A DNA stretch of 64,000 bases. Source: Thalassotalea sediminis (lineage in GTDB: Bacteria > Pseudomonadota > Gammaproteobacteria > Enterobacterales > Alteromonadaceae). Every line of letters starts with the position of its first letter. The first letter of the stretch is position 1. Below, in pieces: positions 55,439-64,000 of this stretch. Under the pieces are notes generated by a model. It did not search any database, had not been told where the DNA came from, and saw only the letters and a program-made list of their open reading frames with translations. The stretch spans positions 434,001 to 498,000 of the forward strand of contig NZ_AP027361.1 in NCBI RefSeq assembly GCF_030295915.1, read 5' to 3'. Both the position numbers and the translations under genes were made by a program.

Positions 55439-56110
55439 ATGACCCTAGAAAAAGCAATTGTGTTTTTTACGCTCTTTGGTGTAGCTGTTTCGAGCTATGC
55501 TTCCTACATTACGCTTGATGAAGCGGCATTAGACGACATATATTCACAACCATCATTTGGCGATATGCCCATTGATATTCGTATTGAAGAAGCGCATGAA
55601 ATTGTCGCCCCCGACCTGCTAGACATTACCACAAGAGATCAAGTGAGCCAATTATTTGGTATGCATACAGGCAGCTTGTTAACCGTTAACTTTTATTATA
55701 TTGATACCATTAGTATTTGTGGTAGTACCGTCAGTACTAGTATTGTTGGTTGTGGTGAGTACTTTGGTAATGACTTCGTAGTCGAGTCTAATTTTGCTGA
55801 CAGTTTTTACGGCAGTGAATTGTTAGCACATGAGCTAGGCCATAATTTGGGGCTGCCACACATATTTGGTCAATATTTAATGAACCCAAGTTTGAATAAT
55901 AATACCACTATCACGGAAGCCGAAGTGGCTCGTATTCGACAAAGCCCATTAGTGCAGTCGTTTGATGGCCTTTATTGGATAAACATCAAGCCAGTGCTTA
56001 TTGTAAAGGAATTGGTTAACGTTACTGAACCGAAAACATGGCTGTTATTTTTTATTATGGTTATTGCCGTGGTGAGTGGTCATCGTCGCAGTAAGTTAGT
56101 ACTGAATTAA
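55439..56110 (+). CDS. Matrixin-like zinc metalloprotease with PEP-CTERM-like C-terminal anchor
   Basis: A 223-residue exported protein. Signal ~1-20 (cut YA-SY). The zinc motif HELGHNLGLPH (H131, E132, H135, H141) is the metzincin HExxHxxGxxH and is followed by a Met (M148, YLMNPSL), as in matrixins. The C-terminus has EPKTW, a hydrophobic helix (LLFFIMVIAVVSG) and basic residues HRRSK, the tripartite PEP-CTERM pattern; the usual PEP is here TEP. The protease core is short and lacks a propeptide. AAAGGAT precedes the ATG. No exosortase is in the window. Confidence 0.75.
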   Translation: MTLEKAIVFFTLFGVAVSSYASYITLDEAALDDIYSQPSFGDMPIDIRIEEAHEIVAPDLLDITTRDQVSQLFGMHTGSLLTVNFYYIDTISICGSTVSTSIVGCGEYFGNDFVVESNFADSFYGSELLAHELGHNLGLPHIFGQYLMNPSLNNNTTITEAEVARIRQSPLVQSFDGLYWINIKPVLIVKELVNVTEPKTWLLFFIMVIAVVSGHRRSKLVLN

Positions 56111-56117
56111 AGGTTGT

Positions 56118-56627
56118 ATGGTTTTTAATGGTCGTGGTGATAATTTATCAACGTTACGTAAAGTAAAGTTGCTTTTAGTGACATCGTTATTCTCTATGGT
56201 ATGTTTAGGCCAAGCGTTGGCTAATAATTTATGTGATCAATTTAAAATAGACACTTGGCAACGCTTGTGTCCTACCTCGAAATTTTGTTTCTCTCATCCC
56301 AAGTGGTTAACGCCTCAACACTCGGTTATGATTGACAGCGTTGCGGGTGTTCTGCAAGGAGAGCAACTTGTCTTAACCTATGAACTTGGGCAATACATTA
56401 ATAATTTTGCAAATATTTCAACAAAGCAGCGACAGTTATTTTCATACAATGGTGCTCATGCTGTACTTATAACAACAGCAGACAAAATTGCTTATTTGCA
56501 TAAGCATGGTGAAGGTCTTCTCATGACGATGAGCTTAGCTAAGGGGGCAAACAACAATGATGATTTATTGTTAAGCCTACCGCTAGCAAAGTGTCTTTAT
56601 TCAACCGTTTACTACAGAACTAAATAA
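56118..56627 (+). CDS. Exported small protein of unknown function
   Basis: A 169-residue protein with an N-terminal signal (KVKLLLVTSLFSMVCLGQALA-NN, ~14-36). The mature part contains Cys residues near each end (NLCDQF, RLCPTSKFCF, AKCLYST) that could form disulfides, and mixed strands. It begins 7 nt after the metalloprotease stop and has AAAGG upstream, so it is probably cotranscribed and might be an inhibitor or partner of it. No family recognised. Confidence 0.6.
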   Translation: MVFNGRGDNLSTLRKVKLLLVTSLFSMVCLGQALANNLCDQFKIDTWQRLCPTSKFCFSHPKWLTPQHSVMIDSVAGVLQGEQLVLTYELGQYINNFANISTKQRQLFSYNGAHAVLITTADKIAYLHKHGEGLLMTMSLAKGANNNDDLLLSLPLAKCLYSTVYYRTK

Positions 56628-56675
56628 GTAAAATAAGGCGGAATTAAGCGAAATTTCGCTATTATCAATGCAATA

Positions 56676-57113
56676 TTAGATACTTTTAAGCTGAGGGAGT
56701 TCGTTTATTTGTAGATATTGATTGAGCATTGCACCAAGTTCTGAGTAATCGTGGTTCAAAGTAGACTTTAAGAAGTATCCGGCGATATGATGTTCGTATG
56801 CACTTGCTTTATCTTGATCTCGATTTGACGTTGTTAACACATAAACAATGTTGTTAGATAACATTGGATCGTTACGTAGTTCTTTGAGCATTGCCAACCC
56901 GTTCATTTTGGGCATATTGAGATCAAGTAAAATAATATAAGGTCGGTTACGTAATTTACTTCGCATTAATTCTAGACCTTGTAGCCCATCTTTAGCGCGA
57001 TAAATGGGATTACTAGTGTCTAATTTTCCTAAGGCACGTTGTACGCTAATGGCATCAATATCATCATCTTCTACAATTAAAACTGCGGTAGCATGTTGCT
57101 CATGATGTCCCAT
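56676..57113 (-). CDS. Single-domain response regulator (Rcp1-type)
   Basis: Start set at the ATG at 57113 (145 aa) with AAGGAGG 6 nt upstream; the longer frame would add 21 residues from within the kinase gene. A receiver domain without output domain: VLIVEDDDIDAISVQRAL, ILLDLNMPKMNGLAML (phosphoacceptor Asp), LTTSNRDQDK and FLKS with the conserved Lys. The DxxDxxSxxRAL opening is typical of Rcp1-type regulators that partner phytochrome-like kinases. It overlaps the kinase stop by 14 nt, so it is the cognate regulator. Confidence 0.9.
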   Translation of the reverse strand: MGHHEQHATAVLIVEDDDIDAISVQRALGKLDTSNPIYRAKDGLQGLELMRSKLRNRPYIILLDLNMPKMNGLAMLKELRNDPMLSNNIVYVLTTSNRDQDKASAYEHHIAGYFLKSTLNHDYSELGAMLNQYLQINELPQLKSI

Positions 57114-59703
57114 TGAATACCTCCTTGAACTTTGCGTTTTCTGGCCACGTAAATATAAAGCATGTACCTGTTGCACCGTTTGATTCTATGCTAATTGAAC
57201 AGTCATAACTATCAAGTAATTTTTTTACAATAGCCAAACCCATGCCACTACCTTCGAGTTCATCTCTGGGTTTTAGTGTTTTAAATATACCGAAAATTTG
57301 TTTATGGAATTGAGGTTCAATCCCTGGGCCATCATCACAGACAGAAAATTGATAACCGTTTTTCATTTTTTTACTTGTCACTGTTATGGTGCCACTTTCT
57401 TTATCATGATGCTTTATGGCATTGTTTATCAAGTTTCTAAAAATTTGTTCTAATGGCGTTGTCATGGTTTGTAATGATTTAACATCGCCTTGGATATTTA
57501 GTTTAAATTCAGGAGGAGGATTTAATAGTTGGAAAATATCATCTATCAAGGTTTCAATGTCGACGGCAGCTAACTCACCAACTCTCTCAGTGAGTGTTGC
57601 ATATGAAAGTAAGTCATTTAATAGGCCTTCTAAACGCGACGTTCTACTTTGCATTAATTTAATGTATTCAGCAACCTCAGGCGATTTATTATCTTGTAAT
57701 TCTTCATCTATCCAATTAGATAGCTGCATAATGCCTCTAAGCGGTGCTTTGAGATCATGTGAAGCGATGTAAGCAAATTCAGATAACTCTTCATTGCTTC
57801 GCTCAAGTTCTCGCATGTATTTAGCAAGTGCCAGTTGTGTTTCTTTTTGTAAACTAATATCGCGGATTATTGCTGAAAAAAAGTCTTTGTCTTCTATTTT
57901 CATGTGGGCGATAGAAAGATGAATAGGAAAAGTTTTACCGTTTTTTCGGATAGCAGTAACTTCGCGGCCTATACCTATAATTTGGGGTGTACCGCCTCGC
58001 AAATAATGGTTTAAGTAACTATCATGTTGACTGCGGTCAGGATCTGGCATTAAAACTCTAACGTTTTGTCCTATAATTTCTTTATCTTGATAGCCAAAAA
58101 GTGTTGATGCAGCTTGATTTATATTGAGTATTTTTCCAGATTGGTCAGCGAGTACTACGCCATCGACCATGGTTTCCAATGTTGTTCTTAATCGGTTTTC
58201 TTCATAAGATAGCAGGGCTTTTGTTTTTTTATGTTGTTTAATTTCACTGATAAGTTGCTGCGCGTTCTTTTTTGTATCTCGCCAAAGTTTGAGAAACATG
58301 AGTGTTAGAAAAATGGCACCGAAACCTGAGATTAATACTATTTCAGGTAAACGTGAGCGTATCGAAGTTGTATAAGCTTGTGTATAACTCGCAGTCAACT
58401 CCCAAGATCCTTCCTTTAAATTAACAGCTTGCTCAACGACGTAGTTAGTGTCATTTTTGCTTTCATTTTTTAACTGAGCGAGTAACTGTGCATTTTCTGT
58501 GAGTGATAGGTTGATGTTACTTAAATTTACGTGCTCTTTAAGCGCTTGGAGTAAATTTTCGTATGCGATTACGCCGAGTAAATAGCCATCAGGTTGTTGA
58601 TGTTTTGTTAAGGGTAATACAATTAAAAATCCACGTTCTCCTTGTATTAAATCAACCGTTGGCGATAGCGCTATATTATTTGTTGTACGTGCCAATCTTA
58701 AGGTATTGTAACGTTTTTTCTCTGTTGATAAATTATAGTTTACTGCCATTTCGTTACCCTCTAAAGGTACTATCCAGCGAACCATTAGATTATTATCAAC
58801 CCACTCTATAGCTGTGATTTCTGGAAAATCGGCTACGTATTGTAAACTATCAATTTGCCATTTTTCTTGGGTTAAATTGTCGCTATATTGCCAACGTGTT
58901 GCCATGCGATTTAGTGCTTTTATACGGTTTTCTACAATGACTTTTAGCGTTTTAGCCGTATATTGCGTTTGCGTATTAAGCTTATTTTGTACTTGCTGTT
59001 TTTGCCAATTTTCTACTGCTTGTGAGAGCGCAAAAGTGAATACGATTAACGCAACCGATAAGCTACTTTCTTTCCAATAATACCCAAACAACTTTGATTC
59101 AGGTTTATCTAGCGTAGATACCAAGGTAATTGCTACGCCGATCAGGATAAAATTGATCGACGTATGTAAAGCCATTGCAGACAAGTTACCTAACCCGTAG
59201 GCGGTCTCAATGTTGAAAAGATAACCGACAAATGCGACAAACCCCATACCACTGACGGCAGGGCCAATGAGTTTATTCAGTTGTAGTGACGGAATATTGT
59301 TGTGGACGATTAAAGCGAATCCCGCCATTAAGAAGCACAGCGCAGTACTTATTGCCATGCGACCCGGGTGTGTAGTATTTGTCGTTACATAATGTTCCAT
59401 AAATAACTGATCAATGTATAAATCAACATGACCAATATACTCAATAAAGGTACCTAACCCGACCAAAAAAGCAATGGCGGCCAATAAAGTTGAACTGCTT
59501 ATTTTTTCATAGCTACGGCAAATAACACTTAAACTTACCAATAAAAAACACAAAGCGGTATTAAATTGCATGGCAACAAAGGTTGGGTGTATTTGAACAA
59601 CCTTCGGTAAATTTGCATACCATCCGGCAATCACCGTTAATGCAATTAACGACACTGATACTGCTAAATAACGACTGATAGAGACTGTGCGTATAGTATT
59701 CAT
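57100..59703 (-). CDS. Membrane histidine kinase with CHASE-type sensor and FixL-like PAS domain
   Basis: An 867-residue kinase: about eight N-terminal membrane helices (~10-245), a periplasmic CHASE-like region (~250-460), one further helix, PAS (~500-620), HisKA with ASHDLKAPLRG (His649) and HATPase (~740-850: NLINNAIKHH, DDGPGI, GSGMGLAIVKKL). The PAS segment MPDPDRSQHDSYLNHY...IIGIGREV matches FixL, with His560 at the haem-ligand position (BjFixL H200) and Arg580 20 residues later (BjFixL R220), so it may sense oxygen or another gas. It overlaps the response regulator gene and follows the CheB-CheR gene by 46 nt. Confidence 0.88.
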   Translation of the reverse strand: MNTIRTVSISRYLAVSVSLIALTVIAGWYANLPKVVQIHPTFVAMQFNTALCFLLVSLSVICRSYEKISSSTLLAAIAFLVGLGTFIEYIGHVDLYIDQLFMEHYVTTNTTHPGRMAISTALCFLMAGFALIVHNNIPSLQLNKLIGPAVSGMGFVAFVGYLFNIETAYGLGNLSAMALHTSINFILIGVAITLVSTLDKPESKLFGYYWKESSLSVALIVFTFALSQAVENWQKQQVQNKLNTQTQYTAKTLKVIVENRIKALNRMATRWQYSDNLTQEKWQIDSLQYVADFPEITAIEWVDNNLMVRWIVPLEGNEMAVNYNLSTEKKRYNTLRLARTTNNIALSPTVDLIQGERGFLIVLPLTKHQQPDGYLLGVIAYENLLQALKEHVNLSNINLSLTENAQLLAQLKNESKNDTNYVVEQAVNLKEGSWELTASYTQAYTTSIRSRLPEIVLISGFGAIFLTLMFLKLWRDTKKNAQQLISEIKQHKKTKALLSYEENRLRTTLETMVDGVVLADQSGKILNINQAASTLFGYQDKEIIGQNVRVLMPDPDRSQHDSYLNHYLRGGTPQIIGIGREVTAIRKNGKTFPIHLSIAHMKIEDKDFFSAIIRDISLQKETQLALAKYMRELERSNEELSEFAYIASHDLKAPLRGIMQLSNWIDEELQDNKSPEVAEYIKLMQSRTSRLEGLLNDLLSYATLTERVGELAAVDIETLIDDIFQLLNPPPEFKLNIQGDVKSLQTMTTPLEQIFRNLINNAIKHHDKESGTITVTSKKMKNGYQFSVCDDGPGIEPQFHKQIFGIFKTLKPRDELEGSGMGLAIVKKLLDSYDCSISIESNGATGTCFIFTWPENAKFKEVFNGTS

Positions 59704-59749
59704 CTACCCTCCTTGCGTATATTGGCAATAAACGCTTTGATAAAGCGTA

Positions 59750-62700
59750 TTACGTGCATGATTGTAAAAATAGATTAGTTTTCTTATGAATTAAGGTGTA
59801 GTTAATACTTCGTTGAATAAGAGCTGGCGTTACTTCGTCTTTTGCTAATACGTCATATACGCCTAGATTTAGCGCTTTTTCTCGCAATTCTTTGGTCAAC
59901 ATACCAGAGAGTAAAATAAAGGCGCTGTTTGGTTTTATTTGCTGTACTTGTTCAATCAGTGCTAATCCGTCATCAGCGGCTAAAATATAATCAACGATAT
60001 AAACGTCAAAGTCTTCTTGTTCAATTTTTTCTAGCGCAGCATTTACACTACTAGCAGTAGTTATATTAAACAAATAGTTGTCTTCGCGTTCAATATCAAT
60101 ATTTCTTCGCAATGCGTGCAAATCTACTTCGTCATCGTCGACGAGTAATAATTTTATAACATCTTTGTTTTCCAGAAATAATGAAGCACTTTGCGCATGC
60201 TTTAACATTTCCCAAGAGTCATGCAATTGATTTTTTAATGTGACTGTTTCTGTGATGTCAGTAATGTTAATGACACAACCAAGCGCAACACCATATTGAT
60301 CACGATACGGTGATATTTTTACCAGGCGTTGACCGCTATCGTCTAGGCGATTTACATGCACTTTTATTTCAATATTAGTACGCACAACTTCGGTAATATC
60401 ATGCAAAAGGTCATCGTAATCTAATGCGTGAGAAATATGGTGAAAAGGTCTACCTACATCACTATCTAATAGGTTTACATCATTAACAATTGAGGGGGAG
60501 AACTTACGAATTAACAAGGCTTCGTCGAGAAAAATAAAGCCTATATCGGCTGACCTGATCACATTATCGGTATCGAGTTTACTTTGTAAGGTGATTTCCA
60601 TTTTTTCTTGATACTCGCTATTAACGGTATAAAGCTCTTCGTTTACAGACTGAAGTTCTTCGTTAGTACTTTGTAGCTCCTCGTTAGCCGCCATAAGCTC
60701 TTCATTTGAGCTTTGTAACTCTTCATTAGTCGTTTGTAGCTCTTCAACAGTTACTTGTAGATGTTCTTGTTTCGTTCTGAGTGCATCTTCTAAATCTGAA
60801 ATTAGCTGCTTATTGTGATCATTAACAGGCGCTTCATGAACGATTTTTTCTTGTGGAGCTTGAATAACCTCTTCTTGTTCAAACAATACGACAAAATAGT
60901 TACTCGTTAATCTTGGAGTATCTAGGTATAAAACACGAAGGTTTACCCAGCATTGTTGTTCATTTTCGTCATTAAAGCTGATTCGTTCATAGTGAACACT
61001 TGAGTGTAATGATTGTGCCCGATATAAAGCGGTAGAAACAGCAACACTCAGCCCTTCGATAATATAATCAGAGAGCAAAGAGCTAAACTGACCAGAACCT
61101 ATCTTACGCGTGTATGCGCTAACATCACCAAAAACATGTACCACATTTTGCTCTTCAGAAAGAATAATTGCAGGTGGCGCATATTCTTCGATGATACGTT
61201 CTAAGACTGGCGAATAATTAGGTTTTTTCGAAGACTGCTGAAAGCTAGATAATAGCTGACTAATTGAAGGGCTCTTATTGTTTTTTTGCTCTTGCTGACC
61301 CATTTGTGGACTCGCGTCAATTAGCATCTTAGTGTTGTCTATTTTACGATAAATACGATGGCGTTCATTTTCTACCGCGAAGTGTTGCTTCATATCACCT
61401 AAAGACTCAGATGACCCTAGAAATAAGTAACCATCTTTATTTAGTGAAAAATGCAGTAAGGTAATAATTCGCTTTTGTGCTTTTGGCTGAAAATAAATCA
61501 ATGCATTGCGACAAACGGCTAACTGGCAATTAGAAAACGGTGGATCGGTTAAAATATTATGTGTTGCAAAAATAACCATTTTACGGATGTTTGAGTTGAT
61601 AACGTAATAGTCATCTTGTAAATCGAAATATCGTTTTAATCGTTCTGGTGATACGTCGCTTTCTATGTTTTGTGAAAAACGTCCGAGGCCTGCTTCTGTA
61701 ATTGCATCTGCGTCAACATCGGTTGCAAAAATACGTACCGTGCGATCTAAATTATGCTGACATAGGTACTCGTCTATTAAAATTGCTAAGCTATAAGCTT
61801 CTTCGCCAGTAGAGCAACAAGCACTCCAAATACGAATAATTTCATCAGGTTGTGAATTTTCAATAACATTTGGGATGACTTTTTCAGTTAGCTGTATAAA
61901 AGCATCATCATCTCTAAAAAAGCGCGTAACGCCAATCAGCATATCTTTTGCTAGTGTTTGTAATTCTTTAGGGTTTTTTAATAAATAGTTGTAATATTCG
62001 GTGATACTTTCAACAGTATTAATACCCATACGCCTTTCTATACGGCGAACGATGGTTTTTCCTTTATAATGGCTAAAATCTATATCACTTTTAGCTTTTA
62101 AAAGGTTATAAATATCTGATAACGCATGTTCTATACTTTTATCGGGATCGACAGCTATTTCTTCGCCGGAGACTATGATGTTACTGGTGTAATTGATGAT
62201 CTTTGTCATCATCTGGTCAGCTGATTCGACAATGTCTGAAAAACCCGTTTTAACTGCGTTAAAAGGCATACCATCAAAGGCTGCATCAGATGGTTCTTGA
62301 ACGACCACTAAGCCGCCGACGTCTTTAATGGCTTGAATGCCTCTGGAGCCATCACTACCGGTACCCGATAGAATGACAGCAATAGCGTGATTCTGTTGAT
62401 CTTCTGCGAGCGAGCGGAAGAATGCATCTATGGGGAAATTACCACCAGGATTTTCCATTTGTTCTACTAGCAACACGCTTCCTTCGGCAAGTAATACGTT
62501 TTTTCGCGGCGGTGCTAAATAAATATGATTCGCTTGAACGCGTGTTCCATCTTCCAATTTAGAGATGGGGATCTCTGTATATCGCGCGAGTAATTCTGGC
62601 ATCATACTTTTAAAGTCAGGCGATAAGTGTTGAATAATTATAAAGACATGACCGGTATCAGGTTCAATGTTATGCACAAATGAACGCAGTGCTTCAAGCC

Positions 62701-62770
62701 CACCTGCAGAAGCGCCTATACCAATATAGTAGTTGGGTTGCGTTATGTTATTTGTGTTCGTTACGTCCAT
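59750..62770 (-). CDS. CheB-CheR fusion signalling protein with coiled coil, PAS and receiver domains
   Basis: A 1006-residue cytoplasmic protein. Order: CheB methylesterase (~14-190: GASAGGLEAL with Ser21, QHLSPDFKS with the catalytic His, SGTGSDGSRG with Asp), CheR methyltransferase (~215-475: FFRDDDAF, WSACCSTGEEAYSLA as the SAM loop, NALIYF), linker, a long coiled coil of TNEELQS-type heptads (~675-735), PAS (~740-850), and a receiver (~880-1000, Asp in VYIVDYIL). This layout occurs in non-chemotaxis signalling proteins. No chemoreceptor is near. Probably in one operon with the flanking genes. Confidence 0.92.
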   Translation of the reverse strand: MDVTNTNNITQPNYYIGIGASAGGLEALRSFVHNIEPDTGHVFIIIQHLSPDFKSMMPELLARYTEIPISKLEDGTRVQANHIYLAPPRKNVLLAEGSVLLVEQMENPGGNFPIDAFFRSLAEDQQNHAIAVILSGTGSDGSRGIQAIKDVGGLVVVQEPSDAAFDGMPFNAVKTGFSDIVESADQMMTKIINYTSNIIVSGEEIAVDPDKSIEHALSDIYNLLKAKSDIDFSHYKGKTIVRRIERRMGINTVESITEYYNYLLKNPKELQTLAKDMLIGVTRFFRDDDAFIQLTEKVIPNVIENSQPDEIIRIWSACCSTGEEAYSLAILIDEYLCQHNLDRTVRIFATDVDADAITEAGLGRFSQNIESDVSPERLKRYFDLQDDYYVINSNIRKMVIFATHNILTDPPFSNCQLAVCRNALIYFQPKAQKRIITLLHFSLNKDGYLFLGSSESLGDMKQHFAVENERHRIYRKIDNTKMLIDASPQMGQQEQKNNKSPSISQLLSSFQQSSKKPNYSPVLERIIEEYAPPAIILSEEQNVVHVFGDVSAYTRKIGSGQFSSLLSDYIIEGLSVAVSTALYRAQSLHSSVHYERISFNDENEQQCWVNLRVLYLDTPRLTSNYFVVLFEQEEVIQAPQEKIVHEAPVNDHNKQLISDLEDALRTKQEHLQVTVEELQTTNEELQSSNEELMAANEELQSTNEELQSVNEELYTVNSEYQEKMEITLQSKLDTDNVIRSADIGFIFLDEALLIRKFSPSIVNDVNLLDSDVGRPFHHISHALDYDDLLHDITEVVRTNIEIKVHVNRLDDSGQRLVKISPYRDQYGVALGCVINITDITETVTLKNQLHDSWEMLKHAQSASLFLENKDVIKLLLVDDDEVDLHALRRNIDIEREDNYLFNITTASSVNAALEKIEQEDFDVYIVDYILAADDGLALIEQVQQIKPNSAFILLSGMLTKELREKALNLGVYDVLAKDEVTPALIQRSINYTLIHKKTNLFLQSCT

Positions 62771-62790
62771 TAATCATTCCTATCATGTTC

Positions 62791-64000
62791 TTAACCGGTG
62801 TATTGGTTAAAGAGGGCTTCTACTTCCTTGGCAGGCATAGGCTTATTATAAAAATAGCCTTGGCCAATAGCGCATTTCATTAAAATCAGTTCATCAAGTA
62901 TTGCTTGGCTTTCGATGCCTTCGGCAACAATATCAATATTTAGTGCCTTAGCCATGGCGATAACTGCTTTGGTAATTTCTCGATCGTTATCATCATTAAG
63001 AATGTCATTAATAAAGCTTCGATCTATTTTAATTTCGCCAATAGGGTAATTTTTTAAGTGACTTAATGATGAATAGCCAGTGCCAAAATCATCAAGGGCA
63101 ATTTTTATGTGACAATTGGCGAGTTCTTTTAAAATAAAGTTTACTTCTTTGTTGTCTTGCAACAAGGTGGTTTCGGTGATTTCGAGTACAAGATTATGCC
63201 CGCGTAAGTGATTGTCATCAATACATTTTAAAATGAATTTGATTAAATCAGGGTCTGTAAATTGCTTCGGACTTAAATTAACCGCCATTGCAACATCGTT
63301 TGACAGTTTGCCAGCCTTAATCCAACGTGCTAATTGCGTTAAGGCTTGTTTAATTACTCGCCGACCCGTTGGTACAATTAGGCCGATTTCTTCTAACATT
63401 GGGATAAATTGATCTGGCGGTATGATCGTATTGTCGTGTTTTCGCCATCGGAGTAACGCTTCTAAGCCAACGATTTTTTGAGAATTGTTATCAATTTGCA
63501 ATTGATAAAACAATTCAAACTCATTTTGACTAACTGCACGGTGCAAGTTATTGCCCATCTCAAGTCGGTCTCGTGAGGTTTTATCAAGGTTCGAGGAATA
63601 ATATTGTACCGTGTTCCTGCCCATATCCTTGGCATGATACATAGCAATGTCAGCTTGTTTCATTAGTTGTGTGCTGGTTGTTTTTTGTCCCGCCACTGCA
63701 AAGCATATACCGATACTTGCTGAAATAAATACTTCTTCTGATTCGATAATGAAAGGCTTGTTAAGGGCGTTAAGTATTTTATTAGCAACTGCTGAAGCAA
63801 CTTCTGAATCTTGTAGCTGCTCTAATACAACAATAAATTCATCCCCCCCTAACCTGGCTAGAAAGTCTTCTTTGCGCAAAACTTTTAGAATTCTTGTTGA
63901 AACCAGTACTAAAAGCTTATCTCCAGCATCGTGGCCCATGGTATCATTAACGTTTTTAAAACCATCTAAATCCATACTGAGCATTGCCATTGCACCCCTA
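62791..64000 (-). CDS. GGDEF-EAL protein (diguanylate cyclase/phosphodiesterase), 5' end outside the window
   Basis: The frame is open to the right edge; ~403 residues are visible, starting inside the GGDEF domain (MLSMDLDGFKNVNDTMGH). The cyclase motif LGGDEF and the preceding metal-binding DLDGFK are intact, and the EAL domain keeps EALLRW, NLSPKQF, LEITE, DDFGTGYSS, IKID and AEGIE, so both activities are possible. It is the most upstream visible gene of the operon and ends 20 nt before the CheB-CheR start. Sensory N-terminus unknown. Confidence 0.9.
   Translation of the reverse strand, partial: RGAMAMLSMDLDGFKNVNDTMGHDAGDKLLVLVSTRILKVLRKEDFLARLGGDEFIVVLEQLQDSEVASAVANKILNALNKPFIIESEEVFISASIGICFAVAGQKTTSTQLMKQADIAMYHAKDMGRNTVQYYSSNLDKTSRDRLEMGNNLHRAVSQNEFELFYQLQIDNNSQKIVGLEALLRWRKHDNTIIPPDQFIPMLEEIGLIVPTGRRVIKQALTQLARWIKAGKLSNDVAMAVNLSPKQFTDPDLIKFILKCIDDNHLRGHNLVLEITETTLLQDNKEVNFILKELANCHIKIALDDFGTGYSSLSHLKNYPIGEIKIDRSFINDILNDDNDREITKAVIAMAKALNIDIVAEGIESQAILDELILMKCAIGQGYFYNKPMPAKEVEALFNQYTG

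Noticed and set aside
60630..60780. Short tandem repeats in the CheB-CheR gene
   Set aside because: They encode the TNEELQS heptads of a coiled coil typical of this fusion family.

Overview
The window looks like the chromosome of a marine gammaproteobacterium of the Alteromonadales, most likely Colwelliaceae (Colwellia or Thalassotalea type). The basis is the low GC content (about 40% by eye), the petABC-sspAB block followed by the Escherichia-like order dolP-diaA-yraN-lpoA-rsmI, a RegB/RegA redox system, several TonB receptors, a chitin-binding secreted protein and a PEP-CTERM-like protein. No tRNA, rRNA, insertion sequence, prophage or CRISPR array was seen. The genus is an inference; no database search was possible.

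Layout: 1-4.6 kb, end of glnD, a MarR regulator, a CNNM/CBS membrane protein and penicillin-binding protein 1B. 4.8-13 kb, conserved core: cytochrome bc1 complex, SspA/SspB, and the outer-membrane/peptidoglycan block dolP, diaA, yraN, lpoA, divergent from rsmI. 13-15.2 kb, a SpoIIAA-like protein in line with RegB and RegA. 15.2-17.3 kb, a methionine-rich TonB receptor (possibly for copper). 17.5-17.9 kb, RNase P RNA. 18.5-22.2 kb, a 1224-residue secreted chitin-binding protein. 23-31.7 kb, a carbohydrate locus: TonB receptor, GH3 NagZ-like enzyme, CUT2-type ABC importer and divergent ROK regulator, with a shared operator-like sequence in front of both the receptor and the ABC operon. 31.8-34.8 kb, LysR, DJ-1/Hsp31-like protein and YqhD (aldehyde detoxification). 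34.9-40.2 kb, BicA-like SulP transporter, an unknown protein with a small ORF in front, and a hybrid kinase with an NMT1/THI5-like sensor. 40.2-44.2 kb, iron locus with siderophore receptor, Fur box and PepSY protein. 45-48.4 kb, a YhaJ/YqjF/pirin/YqjG-like quinone-stress module.

51-55.2 kb holds the most unusual unit: four overlapping genes encoding a secreted cupredoxin, a membrane GGDEF-EAL protein with a degenerate cyclase motif, a DUF3034 outer-membrane-like protein and a truncated haemoglobin carrying a lipoprotein signal. This looks like an envelope redox or gas-sensing unit coupled to c-di-GMP breakdown; its function is not known to me. It is followed by a matrixin-like metalloprotease with a PEP-CTERM-like tail. 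56.7-64 kb is a minus-strand signalling operon: GGDEF-EAL protein (cut by the window edge), CheB-CheR fusion, membrane kinase with a FixL-like PAS domain that keeps the haem ligand position, and a response regulator.

Taken together, the accessory genes concern redox and oxygen sensing (RegBA, FixL-like PAS, globin, cupredoxin), metal uptake, amino-sugar/chitin use and envelope signalling. Several start codons were moved from the longest reading frame to an internal start with a better ribosome binding site; each case is stated.
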